DNA from: Planctomycetales bacterium
GTDB lineage: Bacteria; Planctomycetota; SZUA-567
Reading direction: 5' to 3'
Assembly: GCA_025997475.1 (NCBI GenBank)
Contig: BNUQ01000050.1
Coordinates: forward strand, 1 to 13,745
DNA length: 13,745 bases
In this document: positions 1 to 8,308 of the stretch, one piece after another
How the letters are laid out: every line of letters begins with the position of its first letter
Position numbering within the stretch: the first letter of the stretch is position 1
Notes under the pieces: generated by a model
Told to the model about the DNA's origin: nothing
The model's database searches: none
Seen by the model: the letters and a program-made list of their open reading frames with translations, nothing else
Position numbers and translations under genes: made by a program

Positions 1-1209
1 GGCAAAAACGACTCCAAGATGCCGATTCGCCCCGCGTCCATTCGCGGACATCTGCGCTTCTGGTGGCGAGCGACGCGCGGCGCCGACGTCGAGAAATATG
101 CGACATTTAAGGAAATGTTAAAAGCGGAAAGCGACATTTGGGGCTCGACGGATAAGCCGAGCGAAATTGGCGTGCGGGTGAAAATTACGGACAACGGCAA
201 GTCGCAAAGATGCGCGGAATTTCCGCCGGATAAAAATTTCCCGAAATTTGCCTTGGAACATCCGGCTTATGCCTTGTTTCCTTTTCAAGGTAAAAAGACG
301 CGGGAAAAAGGAATTGAACAACAACCCGCCGCGGGAACGCGAGATATTCGCTTCGCGCTGTCATTAACTTATCCGAAAAACTGGGAATACGACTACACCC
401 GCGAAGTCGAAACCGCGCTTTGGGCGTGGGTTAATTTCGGCGGCATCGGCGCCAGAACGCGGCGCGGTTGCGGCGCGTTATTTTGCGCGGGGTTGGCGCC
501 GAAAAGCGCGGACAAAATCCCAGAATGGTTTGTCGGCGCGTTGGAGAAATATCGGATAAAATTCGCTTCGGCGCCGCGAGAATGGTTGACGCTGTCGGAT
601 AAATTACTGTTCAAAAAATCGTCAACCGCGATGCGCGGTTGGGAAGAAACCATTCGCGTCTATCAACAATTTCGGCAAGGAAAAGATGTCGGACGTAATC
701 CGCCCGCCGCGGATTCAAGAAGTCCGGCGGGGCGTTCGCGGTGGACGGAGCCGGACGCGATCCGCCGCATCACCGGACAACATAATCCCAAACATTTTCC
801 CGCAATTACCGGCAACGAAAATGTTTTCCCGCGCGCGGAATTTGGCTTGCCGATTATTTTTCATTTTCAAGGCGGCGGCGACCCGCAAGACACCGATTTA
901 CGCCCGTTAATTGGCGGCAAATCGCAAGACCGGATGGGCAGTTCGCTGATTTTGAAACCGCTGACGCTTGATGACGGCAAAAATACCGCTATCTCCATCG
1001 CGCTATTTATGACGGCGCCGGAATTGAAAGAAGTCGCCTTGCTAAAAACGCGCGATGAAAATAAATCGTATTCGGTGCGCTCGCCCGCCGCCGCCGCTTA
1101 CGATAAATCGCCGCTGAAAAATCGCGCGCCCAATGGTTCGGCGCTCGCCGGTTTTCTCGAATTTTTAACGGAAAAAGAATATAAAGAATATACGGAGGTG
1201 ACGCCATGA
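1..1209 (+). CDS. cmr1: Cmr1, type III-B RAMP subunit (5' partial)
   Basis: Cmr1 is a RAMP (Cas7-like) subunit that caps the Cmr effector complex near the 3' end of the crRNA-target duplex. The frame is open from base 1, and the first methionine at 19 is internal: it lies just before the conserved RPASIRGHLRFWWRA segment (bases 25-78), which in Cmr1 follows an N-terminal RRM strand that is missing here. The glycine/arginine loop FGGIGARTRRGCGAL (436-480) and the GRSRW-EPDAIR block (about 721-771) are typical Cmr1 motifs. About 402 residues are visible, so the whole protein is probably 420-440 residues. Its last codons carry a strong GGAGGTG Shine-Dalgarno for cas10, and the two genes share ATGA at 1206-1209, so translation is coupled. 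Family assignment is secure; only the N-terminus is unknown. Confidence 0.95.
   Translation, partial: GKNDSKMPIRPASIRGHLRFWWRATRGADVEKYATFKEMLKAESDIWGSTDKPSEIGVRVKITDNGKSQRCAEFPPDKNFPKFALEHPAYALFPFQGKKTREKGIEQQPAAGTRDIRFALSLTYPKNWEYDYTREVETALWAWVNFGGIGARTRRGCGALFCAGLAPKSADKIPEWFVGALEKYRIKFASAPREWLTLSDKLLFKKSSTAMRGWEETIRVYQQFRQGKDVGRNPPAADSRSPAGRSRWTEPDAIRRITGQHNPKHFPAITGNENVFPRAEFGLPIIFHFQGGGDPQDTDLRPLIGGKSQDRMGSSLILKPLTLDDGKNTAISIALFMTAPELKEVALLKTRDENKSYSVRSPAAAAYDKSPLKNRAPNGSALAGFLEFLTEKEYKEYTEVTP
1194..1200 (+). promoter_or_regulatory. Shine-Dalgarno for cas10 inside cmr1
   Basis: GGAGGTG lies five bases before the ATG at 1206. It fixes the cas10 start although the gene begins within the cmr1 stop region, and so supports a genuine short Cas10 that starts at its GPVQ region instead of an upstream HD domain. 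Confidence 0.7.
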
Positions 1210-2906
1210 GCGACGGAAATAATCAAAACTATCTGCTCGCGATTTCGCTCGGTCCGGTGCAGGGCTTTATCGCCGCGGCGCGGAAAACCCGCGATTTGTG
1301 GTTCGGCTCGTATCTGTTGTCCGAAATTGCCAAAGCGGCGGCGAAACATATCGCCGCTAACGGCGGCGAGTTGATTTTTCCCGGCGTGAATGACGCGGCG
1401 AAAGAATTGGTGCCGGACAGCGAGACCTCCGTGGCGAATGTGATTCTCGCTATCGTGAAAAATCCGCCGGCGCCGGACGAGAAAAAAGACGGCAAAATCA
1501 CCGCTATCGCCAAATATGCTCGCGAAGTCGAAAAAGCGGCAAAGAGTCGTTGGTTGGAATTTGCCGAAAAAGCGCGCGCGCAAATCGAGGAATTGGCGCA
1601 AGCCGGTAAAAAAGAGTTCGCGGAAGTTTTACGCTTGCCGTTATGGGAACAGCAGGTCGGCGATGTTATCGAGTTTTACGCGGCGTGGGTGCCGTATGAC
1701 GATGAAAAAGAATACGTTGAGAAGCGTCAGCGCGTAATGCGCCTGCTTGCCGGACGCAAAAATCTCCGCGATTTCAATCCGTCGTCGGGAGTGGAACGTC
1801 TGCTGAAATCCTCGCTCGACGGCGCCAACGAAAGCGTGTTTTTTGACGGACTGCCGAAAAAATTTTACGCGCCGCAATGGTTACGCGAGGGCGAGCACCT
1901 TGACGCTGTCGGTGCCGTAAAACGTTTTGCTACCGGTGAGCCTTTTCCGTCTACTTCCGAAATCGCGGTTACACCCTTAGGGCAAGTCGCGGTAAAAAAA
2001 GTGCAAGACAGCAAAGATAACGACTCGGGAGTAAAGAAGCTCCTCGAAAAATCGCCGTATTACGTCATTATCCATGCCGATGGTGATAAGATGGGCAAAG
2101 TTATTTCCTTGTTAACATCTCCGAAGGACCACATTGATTTTTCAATCGCGCTCAGCGACTTTGCGAAAAGAGTCAAGCCCATCATTGAGGAACATAACGG
2201 GGCCGGCGTTTATTCCGGCGGCGATGACGTGTTAGGTTTTTTACCGCTGGATACCGCGCTCGAATGTGCGCGTGAACTGCATGAAGAGTTTGCAAAATTG
2301 GATGACCTGCCGATAGTACAAGAATTGCGCAAAAAAAACGACTTGCATATTTCGCTATCGGTTGGCTTAGTGATTGTTCATCATCACGAAATGTTGGATG
2401 TTGCCTTGAATTTTGCTCGCGGCGCCGAAAAAAACGCCAAAAAACAAAATAAAATCAGTGAAGAAAAAGCTGATAAAGACGACGAGAAAGACGGTGAACG
2501 TCGTTTTGGTGACCGTGACGGATTAGCGATTGAGGAGTATTGCCGAAGCGGGGCGCCGGTGAAAATCCGCGAACGTTGGGGCAACGGTGCCGATGCGCTC
2601 GACCGTCGATTGGTGAAATGGGCGGACGGTTTTGCGACCGGCGACATTTCCGCGAAATTCCCTTACGATTTGCGCGAACTCGGCAAACTCTATCGCGCTG
2701 ACGCGACCGCGTCAGCGACCGCGCCGATGCCGCCGGAAGCGATTACGGCGGCGGTTTTGCAAATGATTAAGCATAAAGATATCAAATGCGATGCTCTCAA
2801 AGAATGGGCGGAAAAAATCACGACGGTAGCGGCGTTAAAATCGTTCAGCGATGAACTGCTGATTGCGCAAGCGTTCGGCGCGGCAAAAAAGAAAGGCGGT
2901 GAATAA
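1206..2906 (+). CDS. cas10: Cas10/Cmr2, HD-less, with intact GGDD cyclase
   Basis: This is the large subunit of the Cmr complex; on target RNA binding its Palm domain makes cyclic oligoadenylate from ATP. The start is MSDGNNQNYLLAIS followed at once by the family motif GPVQGFIAAARKTRDLWFGS. Palm motifs are ADGDKMG at residues 291-297 and the catalytic YSGGDD at 336-341. The helix-rich NFARGAEKNAKK and RDGLAIE blocks are also typical of Cmr2. At 566 residues it is much shorter than the usual 800-1000, because no N-terminal HD nuclease is present. Only three cysteines occur, widely spaced, so the four-cysteine zinc finger seen in some Cmr2 proteins is absent too. It is a predicted signal synthase without ssDNase activity, consistent with the CARF protein downstream. 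It overlaps cmr1 by 4 bases and abuts cmr3 (TAA ATG). Confidence 0.96.
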   Translation: MSDGNNQNYLLAISLGPVQGFIAAARKTRDLWFGSYLLSEIAKAAAKHIAANGGELIFPGVNDAAKELVPDSETSVANVILAIVKNPPAPDEKKDGKITAIAKYAREVEKAAKSRWLEFAEKARAQIEELAQAGKKEFAEVLRLPLWEQQVGDVIEFYAAWVPYDDEKEYVEKRQRVMRLLAGRKNLRDFNPSSGVERLLKSSLDGANESVFFDGLPKKFYAPQWLREGEHLDAVGAVKRFATGEPFPSTSEIAVTPLGQVAVKKVQDSKDNDSGVKKLLEKSPYYVIIHADGDKMGKVISLLTSPKDHIDFSIALSDFAKRVKPIIEEHNGAGVYSGGDDVLGFLPLDTALECARELHEEFAKLDDLPIVQELRKKNDLHISLSVGLVIVHHHEMLDVALNFARGAEKNAKKQNKISEEKADKDDEKDGERRFGDRDGLAIEEYCRSGAPVKIRERWGNGADALDRRLVKWADGFATGDISAKFPYDLRELGKLYRADATASATAPMPPEAITAAVLQMIKHKDIKCDALKEWAEKITTVAALKSFSDELLIAQAFGAAKKKGGE

Positions 2907-4016
2907 ATGACCATCATTAAGGTAACTCCCCGCGACCCGTTAATCGCGCGCGACGGACGCGCGTCCGGCGACAATATGCGCTCGCTCGACTGGATTTTGC
3001 CGTCGGTTTTCGCCGGCTCCTTGCGGACGTTGCTCGGCAAACAGCGCGGAATGAAATTTGACGACGCCGACCGCGCGGCGTTGCAAGAAATTTTTATTCG
3101 CGGTCCGTTACCGTTTTTCAACGAAAAGATTTATTTCCCCAAACCGGCGGATTATGTCGTCGCGGAAAATTCCGACGCGACCGGCAAGGTTTATGCCGCG
3201 CGTCCGTTGCTATATGGCGCCGATGAAGGCACCGATTTACCGAGCGGATTATTGCCGGTGATGTTGCCGAAGAGCGATGTCGAAGATTTCAAACCGAAAA
3301 AAACGGCGGCGTTTTGGTCGGCGGAAAAAATGTCGGAGTGGTTGTTAAAAGAAAAGGTGGACGGCGACGACTTCGATGATAGCAAAACGCTATCCGCGCC
3401 GGAAAAAGACGAGCGCACGCACGTTAAAATCGACCCGCGCACCGGCGCCGCCGAGGAGAGTCAACTTTTTTCGACCACCGGTTTGGATTGCACGCATAAA
3501 AACGGCGAACCGTTGCAACTTGCCGCCGAAATAATCAAAGAAGGCAAATTTACCGAAGCGTTAAAAGAATTAGACGTTCTCGCGCCGCTCGGCGGTGAAC
3601 GACGATTGGCGCATTGGCAAACACAGCCGCCGGAAAAATCGATTTTCCCGACAGCGCCGGAATGGCTGAAAGCGGTAAAAACCGGCGATAAAATCCGCCT
3701 GATTCTCGCGACGCCGGCGCGCTTCAATAACGGTTGGCGTCCGGGCTGGCTTAATCGCGATAAAGGGCTGAATACGATTCCACACACGGCGGTCAAAGTC
3801 CGATTAGTCGGCGCGGCGGTCGAACGTTGGCAACCGGTGTCGGGGTGGTCGTATAAAACCGGCGAGCCGAAACCGACGCGGCGCTTGGTGCCGGCGGGCA
3901 GTGTTTATTTTTTTGAAGTCGAACAAGGCGGCGATTTAAGCGGCGCGTGGCTGAACAGCGTAGGCGACCGCGAACAAGACGACGGTTACGGCTTGGCGCT
4001 GTTCGGGAAATGGTAA
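2907..4016 (+). CDS. cmr3: Cmr3, type III-B RAMP (Cas5-like) subunit
   Basis: Cmr3 binds the 5' handle of the crRNA next to Cas10 at the foot of the Cmr complex. The N-terminus IKVTPRDPLIARDGR (residues 4-18) matches the family opening P-x-D-x-L-x-x-RDGR. The C-terminus has the RAMP glycine-rich end (GAWLNSVGDREQDDGYGLALFG), and residues 273-285 (RFNNGWRPGWLNR) are another usual Cmr3 block. The length, 369 residues, is normal. The ATG directly follows the cas10 TAA, and AAAGGCGGTG at the 3' end of cas10 can serve as ribosome site. There is no frameshift or missing core region. Confidence 0.94.
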   Translation: MTIIKVTPRDPLIARDGRASGDNMRSLDWILPSVFAGSLRTLLGKQRGMKFDDADRAALQEIFIRGPLPFFNEKIYFPKPADYVVAENSDATGKVYAARPLLYGADEGTDLPSGLLPVMLPKSDVEDFKPKKTAAFWSAEKMSEWLLKEKVDGDDFDDSKTLSAPEKDERTHVKIDPRTGAAEESQLFSTTGLDCTHKNGEPLQLAAEIIKEGKFTEALKELDVLAPLGGERRLAHWQTQPPEKSIFPTAPEWLKAVKTGDKIRLILATPARFNNGWRPGWLNRDKGLNTIPHTAVKVRLVGAAVERWQPVSGWSYKTGEPKPTRRLVPAGSVYFFEVEQGGDLSGAWLNSVGDREQDDGYGLALFGKW

Positions 4017-4056
4017 ATATGGACGTTTTTTTATGACCAAAATAGAAAGGTAAATT

Positions 4057-4986
4057 ATGCCGACCGCAAAAATGTTTTACTTACACGCGCTATCGCCGCT
4101 ACACGTCGGCGCCGGACGCGGGTTGGGGTATATCGACCTGCCGATTGTCCGCGAGAAAGTTACGAATTATCCGTATGTCCCGGGTTCGTCGGTAAAAGGC
4201 GTAATTTCCGAACACTGCGGCGCCTCGGCAACCGTCGAAAAAGATGACGGAAAAGGCGGGATAAAACGAGAATCCGTTCGCAACGATAATCCCGAATGGA
4301 AAATCGCATTCGGCATTAGCCATAATGACACCGCCAACAGCGGCTCGCTTGTCTTCACCGATGCGCGGTTGTTGTGTTTGCCGGTGCGGTCGCTTTACGG
4401 CACGTTCGCGTGGGCGACTTCGCCGACCGTGCTGAAACGGTTCGCGCGTGATTTATCCACCACGAAAGACACGAAAGAATCCGAAAAAAGCGCGCTGACC
4501 GTTAATGATGAACAAGCGTTAATTATCGCCGATTCGGTTTTGGCGAAAGACCAAAAAATCTATTTGGAAGACCTTGATTTAGTCGCCGCGCAAAATGACG
4601 CCGCGCCAAAATGGGCGGACTTTCTCGCCACACGGATTTTTTCCGCTGACGAGCAAAATGACTTCAAACAACGTTTCGTAATTTTATCCGACGACGTTTT
4701 CAATTTTCTCGCCGAAACCGGCACCGAGGTCTCGTCGCATATCAAAATTGACGACAAACAAAAAACCGCGCAAGGCGGCGCGTTGTGGTATGAGGAGGCG
4801 TTACCGGCGGAAACGATTTTGGCGGGCGTCGTGTGGTGCGATAAGGTCTATGACGATGCCGTCTCCGCCGATTATTTATTAAAAGAATACGCGCAATCGC
4901 GTGACCATTTGCAATTCGGCGGCAAAGCGACCACTGGTAAAGGCATTGTCCGGTTTATTTCGGCGCCGGTGGAAGGAGGGAAATAA
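4057..4986 (+). CDS. cmr4: Cmr4, backbone RAMP and target-RNA nuclease
   Basis: Cmr4 (Cas7 family) forms the repeated backbone of the complex and cuts target RNA at 6-nt intervals. The opening HALSPLHVGAGRGLGYIDLPI contains D27, which corresponds to the catalytic aspartate (D26 in characterised Cmr4). YPYVPGSSVKG (38-48) and GGKATTGKG (288-296) are the conserved glycine loops, and the block around LPVRSLYGTFAWATSPT is diagnostic. The length of 309 residues is normal. A 40-base gap separates it from cmr3, with AGAAAGG before the ATG. Residues 136-141 (TKDTKE) are encoded by a perfect tandem 9-base repeat (CACGAAAGA twice, 4461-4478) in a poorly conserved loop; the frame is kept. Confidence 0.95.
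   Translation: MPTAKMFYLHALSPLHVGAGRGLGYIDLPIVREKVTNYPYVPGSSVKGVISEHCGASATVEKDDGKGGIKRESVRNDNPEWKIAFGISHNDTANSGSLVFTDARLLCLPVRSLYGTFAWATSPTVLKRFARDLSTTKDTKESEKSALTVNDEQALIIADSVLAKDQKIYLEDLDLVAAQNDAAPKWADFLATRIFSADEQNDFKQRFVILSDDVFNFLAETGTEVSSHIKIDDKQKTAQGGALWYEEALPAETILAGVVWCDKVYDDAVSADYLLKEYAQSRDHLQFGGKATTGKGIVRFISAPVEGGK
4461..4478 (+). repeat. Tandem 9-base repeat inside cmr4
   Basis: CACGAAAGA occurs twice in a row, encoding TKDTKE in a variable loop of Cmr4. Related CACGAA-type short strings recur as dispersed repeats in many bacterial genomes. Whether this is an insertion or slippage product cannot be decided from one sequence. Confidence 0.6.
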
Positions 4987-4987
4987 A

Positions 4988-5338
4988 ATGCCCACTCCTC
5001 AAACCTACGACCAAAAAATGGCGGCGGCGGCGTTTTCGGCAGTGAAAGCGCGCGGAAAGAACGACGAATATCGCTCGTTCGCCAAAAGTTTTCCGGGCTT
5101 GATTCATACTTGCGGCTTGATGCAAGCCGCCGCGTTCGCGCTCGCCGATGACAAGAAAAAATCGGTGTTGGAAGACACCGTAAAAGTTCTCGCGGCGTTG
5201 ACCGGCGAACATTTCGACGCTGAACAATATGTGGCAAAATGGCGCGGCGCCGACGTGCTTAAATATATGCGTGAAAGTCGTTTCGCGTTGCGGGCGGCAA
5301 GTTGGATTAAACGGCAAGCGGACGCGCTGGATTCTTAA
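4988..5338 (+). CDS. cmr5: Cmr5, small helical subunit
   Basis: Cmr5 is the small alpha-helical filament subunit that lines the target RNA groove. The start at 4988 (MPTPQTYDQKMA) follows GGAAGGAGGG closely and comes just after the cmr4 TAA at 4984-4986; an in-frame ATG at 4901 would lie within cmr4 and is not used. The protein has 116 residues, within the usual range of 110-150. It is mostly helical, with the expected alanine-rich segment, conserved central FPGLIHTCGLMQAAAFAL, and a C-terminal ESRFALRAASWIKRQA helix. It forms the end of the first cmr block; the operon is then interrupted by two non-cas genes before cmr6. Confidence 0.9.
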   Translation: MPTPQTYDQKMAAAAFSAVKARGKNDEYRSFAKSFPGLIHTCGLMQAAAFALADDKKKSVLEDTVKVLAALTGEHFDAEQYVAKWRGADVLKYMRESRFALRAASWIKRQADALDS

Positions 5339-5374
5339 AATCGAGATTACGCGGCGGCAACTAAAGGAGAAAAT

Positions 5375-5611
5375 ATGTTTGCCATTGAAGGTGTTTATGA
5401 CGGCACGACTAACCAACTAAAAATGGCAACGATACCGGGGAGAGAACGCTACAAGGTTATCGTTACCTTTATGCAACCGCTGACGGCGCCGGACGAGCGG
5501 CAAGCGGCGTTTGCGCGTCTAATGACGTATTCGCGGACGCTACCGGCTGATTTTGACTATAAAAAAGAAATAGCGGCATATCGAGAGGAACGCTATGGTC
5601 GTTCTGATTGA
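5375..5611 (+). CDS. Small antitoxin-like protein partnered with PIN protein
   Basis: This 78-residue protein begins IEGVYDGTTNQLKM and continues to RYKVIVTFMQPL, then has a charged helical tail ending AAYREERYG. The pattern of a short beta-rich N-terminal part with an I-x-G-x-Y-D-G opening and an acidic/basic helical C-terminus is what small antitoxins next to PIN_3-type toxins look like; the tail would bind the toxin. I recognise the general class, not a named family. AAAGGAG lies before the ATG. The gene ends 17 bases inside the PIN gene, a typical antitoxin-then-toxin overlap, and the pair sits between cmr5 and cmr6 on the same strand. Confidence 0.75.
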   Translation: MFAIEGVYDGTTNQLKMATIPGRERYKVIVTFMQPLTAPDERQAAFARLMTYSRTLPADFDYKKEIAAYREERYGRSD

Positions 5612-6050
5612 CAGCAACATTATCCTTGACTTACTTATCGACCGCCTCCCTTTTGCGGCAGAGGCGCGCGACATTTTTCAACTTTGCTCGCGAAGAGTTG
5701 TTGTCGGTTATCTTGCCGGACACACGATTCCGGCGGTTTATTATATTTTACGAAAAAATTTTTCCGCTAAACAACGGCGAAATCTATTGTTAGACCTTTG
5801 CGCCAACGTGGAAATCATCGGCATTGATAAATCGGAATTAGTCGCCGCGTTGACCGATGAGCGTTTTACCGATTTTGAGGATGGCTTGCAGGCAGAATGC
5901 GCCAAACGTATTGGCGCCGAATATATTGTTACCCGTAATCTTGCCGATTTTATCGTTTCACCGGTGCCGGCAATTTCTCCGCCGGATTTCTTGAAAATTT
6001 TCACTGACGATAAAATTCGCGTATTCAACGAAGGAAAATTTTATGAGTAA
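5595..6050 (+). CDS. PIN-domain (PIN_3, VapC-like) ribonuclease/toxin
   Basis: PIN domains are Mg-dependent RNases, most often toxins that cut tRNA, rRNA or mRNA. This 151-residue protein has the N-terminal VLIDSNIILD strand with D6, the central acidic cluster TDFEDGLQAECA (D93, E95, D96) and TRNLADF with D118, followed by the usual SPVPAISPPDFL end. The helix GHTIPAVYYILRK with a histidine in place of the second canonical acidic residue is a known feature of this PIN_3 subgroup, so the active site looks intact. It overlaps the antitoxin-like gene upstream by 17 bases and its stop overlaps the cmr6 start by 8 bases (ATGAGTAA). Translation is thus coupled to cmr6, making the cassette part of the operon. 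It could act as a toxin/addiction unit or as an extra nuclease effector. Confidence 0.87.
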   Translation: MVVLIDSNIILDLLIDRLPFAAEARDIFQLCSRRVVVGYLAGHTIPAVYYILRKNFSAKQRRNLLLDLCANVEIIGIDKSELVAALTDERFTDFEDGLQAECAKRIGAEYIVTRNLADFIVSPVPAISPPDFLKIFTDDKIRVFNEGKFYE

Positions 6051-7014
6051 CGCTTGTCGCAATTCTTTAGCCGCAACAGACGCAACAGCCGCAACCCGAG
6101 ACGACGCCCACGCCGGTTTATTACTGGCGCGGTATTTGACCGCGCAAAAATCGCCGGGAGCCAAAAACGCGCTGTTTAGCCGCGCCCAATCGGCGACTGA
6201 GAAAGCAAAATCCGTTTATGAAAAAGCGTTCAATCGTTGGCGACAAACGTGGAAGGGTGAGAAGGTCTCCGATGTCAACCGAAATAATTTGATGCGCAAA
6301 TTCGCCGTCAATTCGCGGCTGATTATCGGTCTCGGCGGCGAAAATGTGCTTGAAACCGGTTTGACGCTTCATCACACTTACGGCGTGCCGTATATCCCCG
6401 GCGCCGCGCTGAAAGGACTTTGCGCGCATTACTACGCTCAGTCACTCGCCGCGCCAAAGTTATCCGCTGATGAACGCCTAAAAAATCCCAATTTACCGCA
6501 AAAAGACCGCGATAAAATTATTGACGCTATTTATACGGAAGTAAAAAAAGACCCGTTTTACGCCGCCGTTTTCGGCGACCAAAAATCCGCCGGAATGGTG
6601 CAGTTTCACGATGCGTGGATTTGTCCCGACAGCGTGGCGGATTGTTTGGTTGACGACGTGATGACGCCGCATCACAGCGACTATTACGCCGGCAAAGCAG
6701 CGCCGACTGATTTTGATGCGCCGGTGCCGGTGTCGTTTTTGGCGGTTACGGGTGAATTCTTGGTCGTCCTGACTTGCGACGATACCGACGACGATGGAAA
6801 AATTACCGCGCGCGGGCAAAACTGGCTGAATAAGGTCTGGGAATTACTCGGCGCCGCGCTGAAAGCAAACGGCATCGGCGGCAAGACGAATAGCGGTTAT
6901 GGCTACGGTGAACTTCGCAGAATGTCAAAAGACAAAAAAGCGAAAACCGAGACGCCGACGCTTCCGTCGGCACCGACAAATTGGTTCGCCGCCGCGTTAC
7001 AAAAGCCAAAATGA
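6043..7014 (+). CDS. cmr6: Cmr6, type III-B RAMP subunit
   Basis: Cmr6 is the Cas7-like subunit adjoining Cmr1 at the 3' end of the crRNA. Diagnostic parts are HAGLLLARYL (residues 23-32), TGLTLHHTYGVPYIPGAALKG (105-125), the PVPVSFLAVTGEF block and the C-terminal GIGGKTNSGYGYG loop (about 277-289). At 323 residues it is of normal size. The start at 6043 overlaps the PIN gene stop. The first ~20 residues include AATDATAAT, encoded by an imperfect 9-base repeat (6072-6098), an unusual low-complexity leader ahead of the conserved region. The C-terminus after the glycine loop is a lysine- and proline-rich tail of about 34 residues. Confidence 0.93.
   Translation: MSNACRNSLAATDATAATRDDAHAGLLLARYLTAQKSPGAKNALFSRAQSATEKAKSVYEKAFNRWRQTWKGEKVSDVNRNNLMRKFAVNSRLIIGLGGENVLETGLTLHHTYGVPYIPGAALKGLCAHYYAQSLAAPKLSADERLKNPNLPQKDRDKIIDAIYTEVKKDPFYAAVFGDQKSAGMVQFHDAWICPDSVADCLVDDVMTPHHSDYYAGKAAPTDFDAPVPVSFLAVTGEFLVVLTCDDTDDDGKITARGQNWLNKVWELLGAALKANGIGGKTNSGYGYGELRRMSKDKKAKTETPTLPSAPTNWFAAALQKPK
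6072..6098 (+). repeat. Imperfect triple 9-base repeat at the cmr6 5' end
   Basis: CGCAACAGA, CGCAACAGC and CGCAACCCG follow each other and give the alanine/threonine-rich leader of Cmr6. The period of nine is the same as in the cmr4 repeat and keeps frame. Confidence 0.55.
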
Positions 7015-7029
7015 AAGGAGTAATGTTTT

Positions 7030-8295
7030 ATGTCTTACACGTTAATTTCTTCTATCGGCACCGGAATGTATAAAAAAGAAGGCGGCTACCGCCAAACGGT
7101 TTATCAATTTGCCGATGGTCAAAAAGTTGAAACCGCTCTTTTTTTGACGGCAATTTTACAAGCGAAAAAAAGCGAAATAAAAAAAGTCGTTTTGATTGGC
7201 ACGCGGACTTCCAGTTGGGACGCGCTTATTCCTGACGACGGCAATGCCGACCTTGACTTGTGGGAAAAAATACAGGGCGAATGTCTGTCGTCGGACGGAA
7301 TTAGCGACACCTTGTTAAAAAAACTACAAGCAAAATTACCCGAATGGCACGACGGTTTGCCTTTCGCGCTGAAAGCGCACACCTCTTGCGTTGACAAGGA
7401 TACCGCCGGAGAGGTATTTGCGGTTTATAGCACGATTGCGGCGGAAATCGCCGACCATACCGATATTTTATTTGATATTACGCACGGGTTTCGCTCAATG
7501 CCGGTTTTGATTTATCAGGCGTTGCAACTCGACGCGATAAAATTACAAAATCGGCGGATTGATTTAATTTACGGCGAATATATCGACCAAGAAAAAATTT
7601 CTCATGTGCGCGATTTATCTCCCTATTGGGATTTTTACGAAATCACCGCCGCGAAAAAACTTTTCACCGACAAATTAGACGGCAAACTTTTGGCGAAAAA
7701 AATTCAAACGCATTGGAAAAGCGGCGCCGAATGCTTACGGCGTTTGAGCGAAATTATCGAATGTAATTTTGCGTTTCAACTTCCCGAAACGCTGAACCAA
7801 ATCAAAAACGCAATCGAAAAAACGGCGCCGTCGTCCGACGCTCAGCCGTGGGTAACTGACGCCAAAAACGAATTGGCGGCGATTTATAAAAAATTATTTC
7901 ACTCAACGACGAGCGAGACCTTGCGCGCTTATTCGCGCTTGCTTGAAAGCAAAGGACTGCTCACGCAAGCGGTAATTACCCTGCAAATTGCGCTGGAAAC
8001 GGCGGTAACGGAAAAATATGGGGCGCCGGAAAATATCGGAGATTACGACTGGTGGCAGGAAACCGGTAAAAGCAAATACATCGAAATCAAAAAACAAATT
8101 GAAAGCGATGACGGCAAAAGCCAAAGCGAGCCGCTATGGCAGATTGAAAATTTACGTAATGGCATCGCGCACGGTGGCGCGCGCGACCGCAAATCCGGTA
8201 GTTTTGCGCATATCGCAAATTTGCCCAAAATCTTGAAACAAGGCAATGCCGCCGCCGACCAATTTTTGCTTCGGCTGAAAAAAGTTACTCCTTAA
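7030..8295 (+). CDS. csx1: Csx1 family CARF-HEPN ribonuclease
   Basis: Csx1 proteins bind cyclic oligoadenylate (usually cA4) through a CARF domain and then cut RNA unspecifically with a HEPN domain. The N-terminal half shows a Rossmann-like pattern with KKVVLIGTRTSSWD (residues 51-64) and the diagnostic DITHGFRSMP (149-158), the D-x-THG motif of this CRISPR-associated family. The C-terminal half is helical and carries the HEPN catalytic motif R376-N-G-I-A-H381 (R-x4-H). At 421 residues it is the normal size. AAAGGAG sits 15 bases after the cmr6 stop, and the ATG at 7030 is chosen because the nearer ATG at 7023 is out of frame. It is the expected effector for the cOA made by the HD-less Cas10. 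Confidence 0.93.
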   Translation: MSYTLISSIGTGMYKKEGGYRQTVYQFADGQKVETALFLTAILQAKKSEIKKVVLIGTRTSSWDALIPDDGNADLDLWEKIQGECLSSDGISDTLLKKLQAKLPEWHDGLPFALKAHTSCVDKDTAGEVFAVYSTIAAEIADHTDILFDITHGFRSMPVLIYQALQLDAIKLQNRRIDLIYGEYIDQEKISHVRDLSPYWDFYEITAAKKLFTDKLDGKLLAKKIQTHWKSGAECLRRLSEIIECNFAFQLPETLNQIKNAIEKTAPSSDAQPWVTDAKNELAAIYKKLFHSTTSETLRAYSRLLESKGLLTQAVITLQIALETAVTEKYGAPENIGDYDWWQETGKSKYIEIKKQIESDDGKSQSEPLWQIENLRNGIAHGGARDRKSGSFAHIANLPKILKQGNAAADQFLLRLKKVTP

Positions 8296-8308
8296 ATTGG
8301 CGTTCTCG

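Noticed and set aside
1098..1601. 167-codon - strand frame over the cmr1/cas10 junction
   Set aside because: It is antisense to conserved cmr1 and cas10 regions including the GPVQ motif; no family resemblance.
4034..4054. Tiny frame MTKIER just before cmr4
   Set aside because: Six codons only, containing the cmr4 ribosome site; no evidence for a leader peptide.
4017..4056. T-run after cmr3 as a terminator
   Set aside because: The run of seven Ts has no GC-rich hairpin before it, so an operon end here is unsupported.
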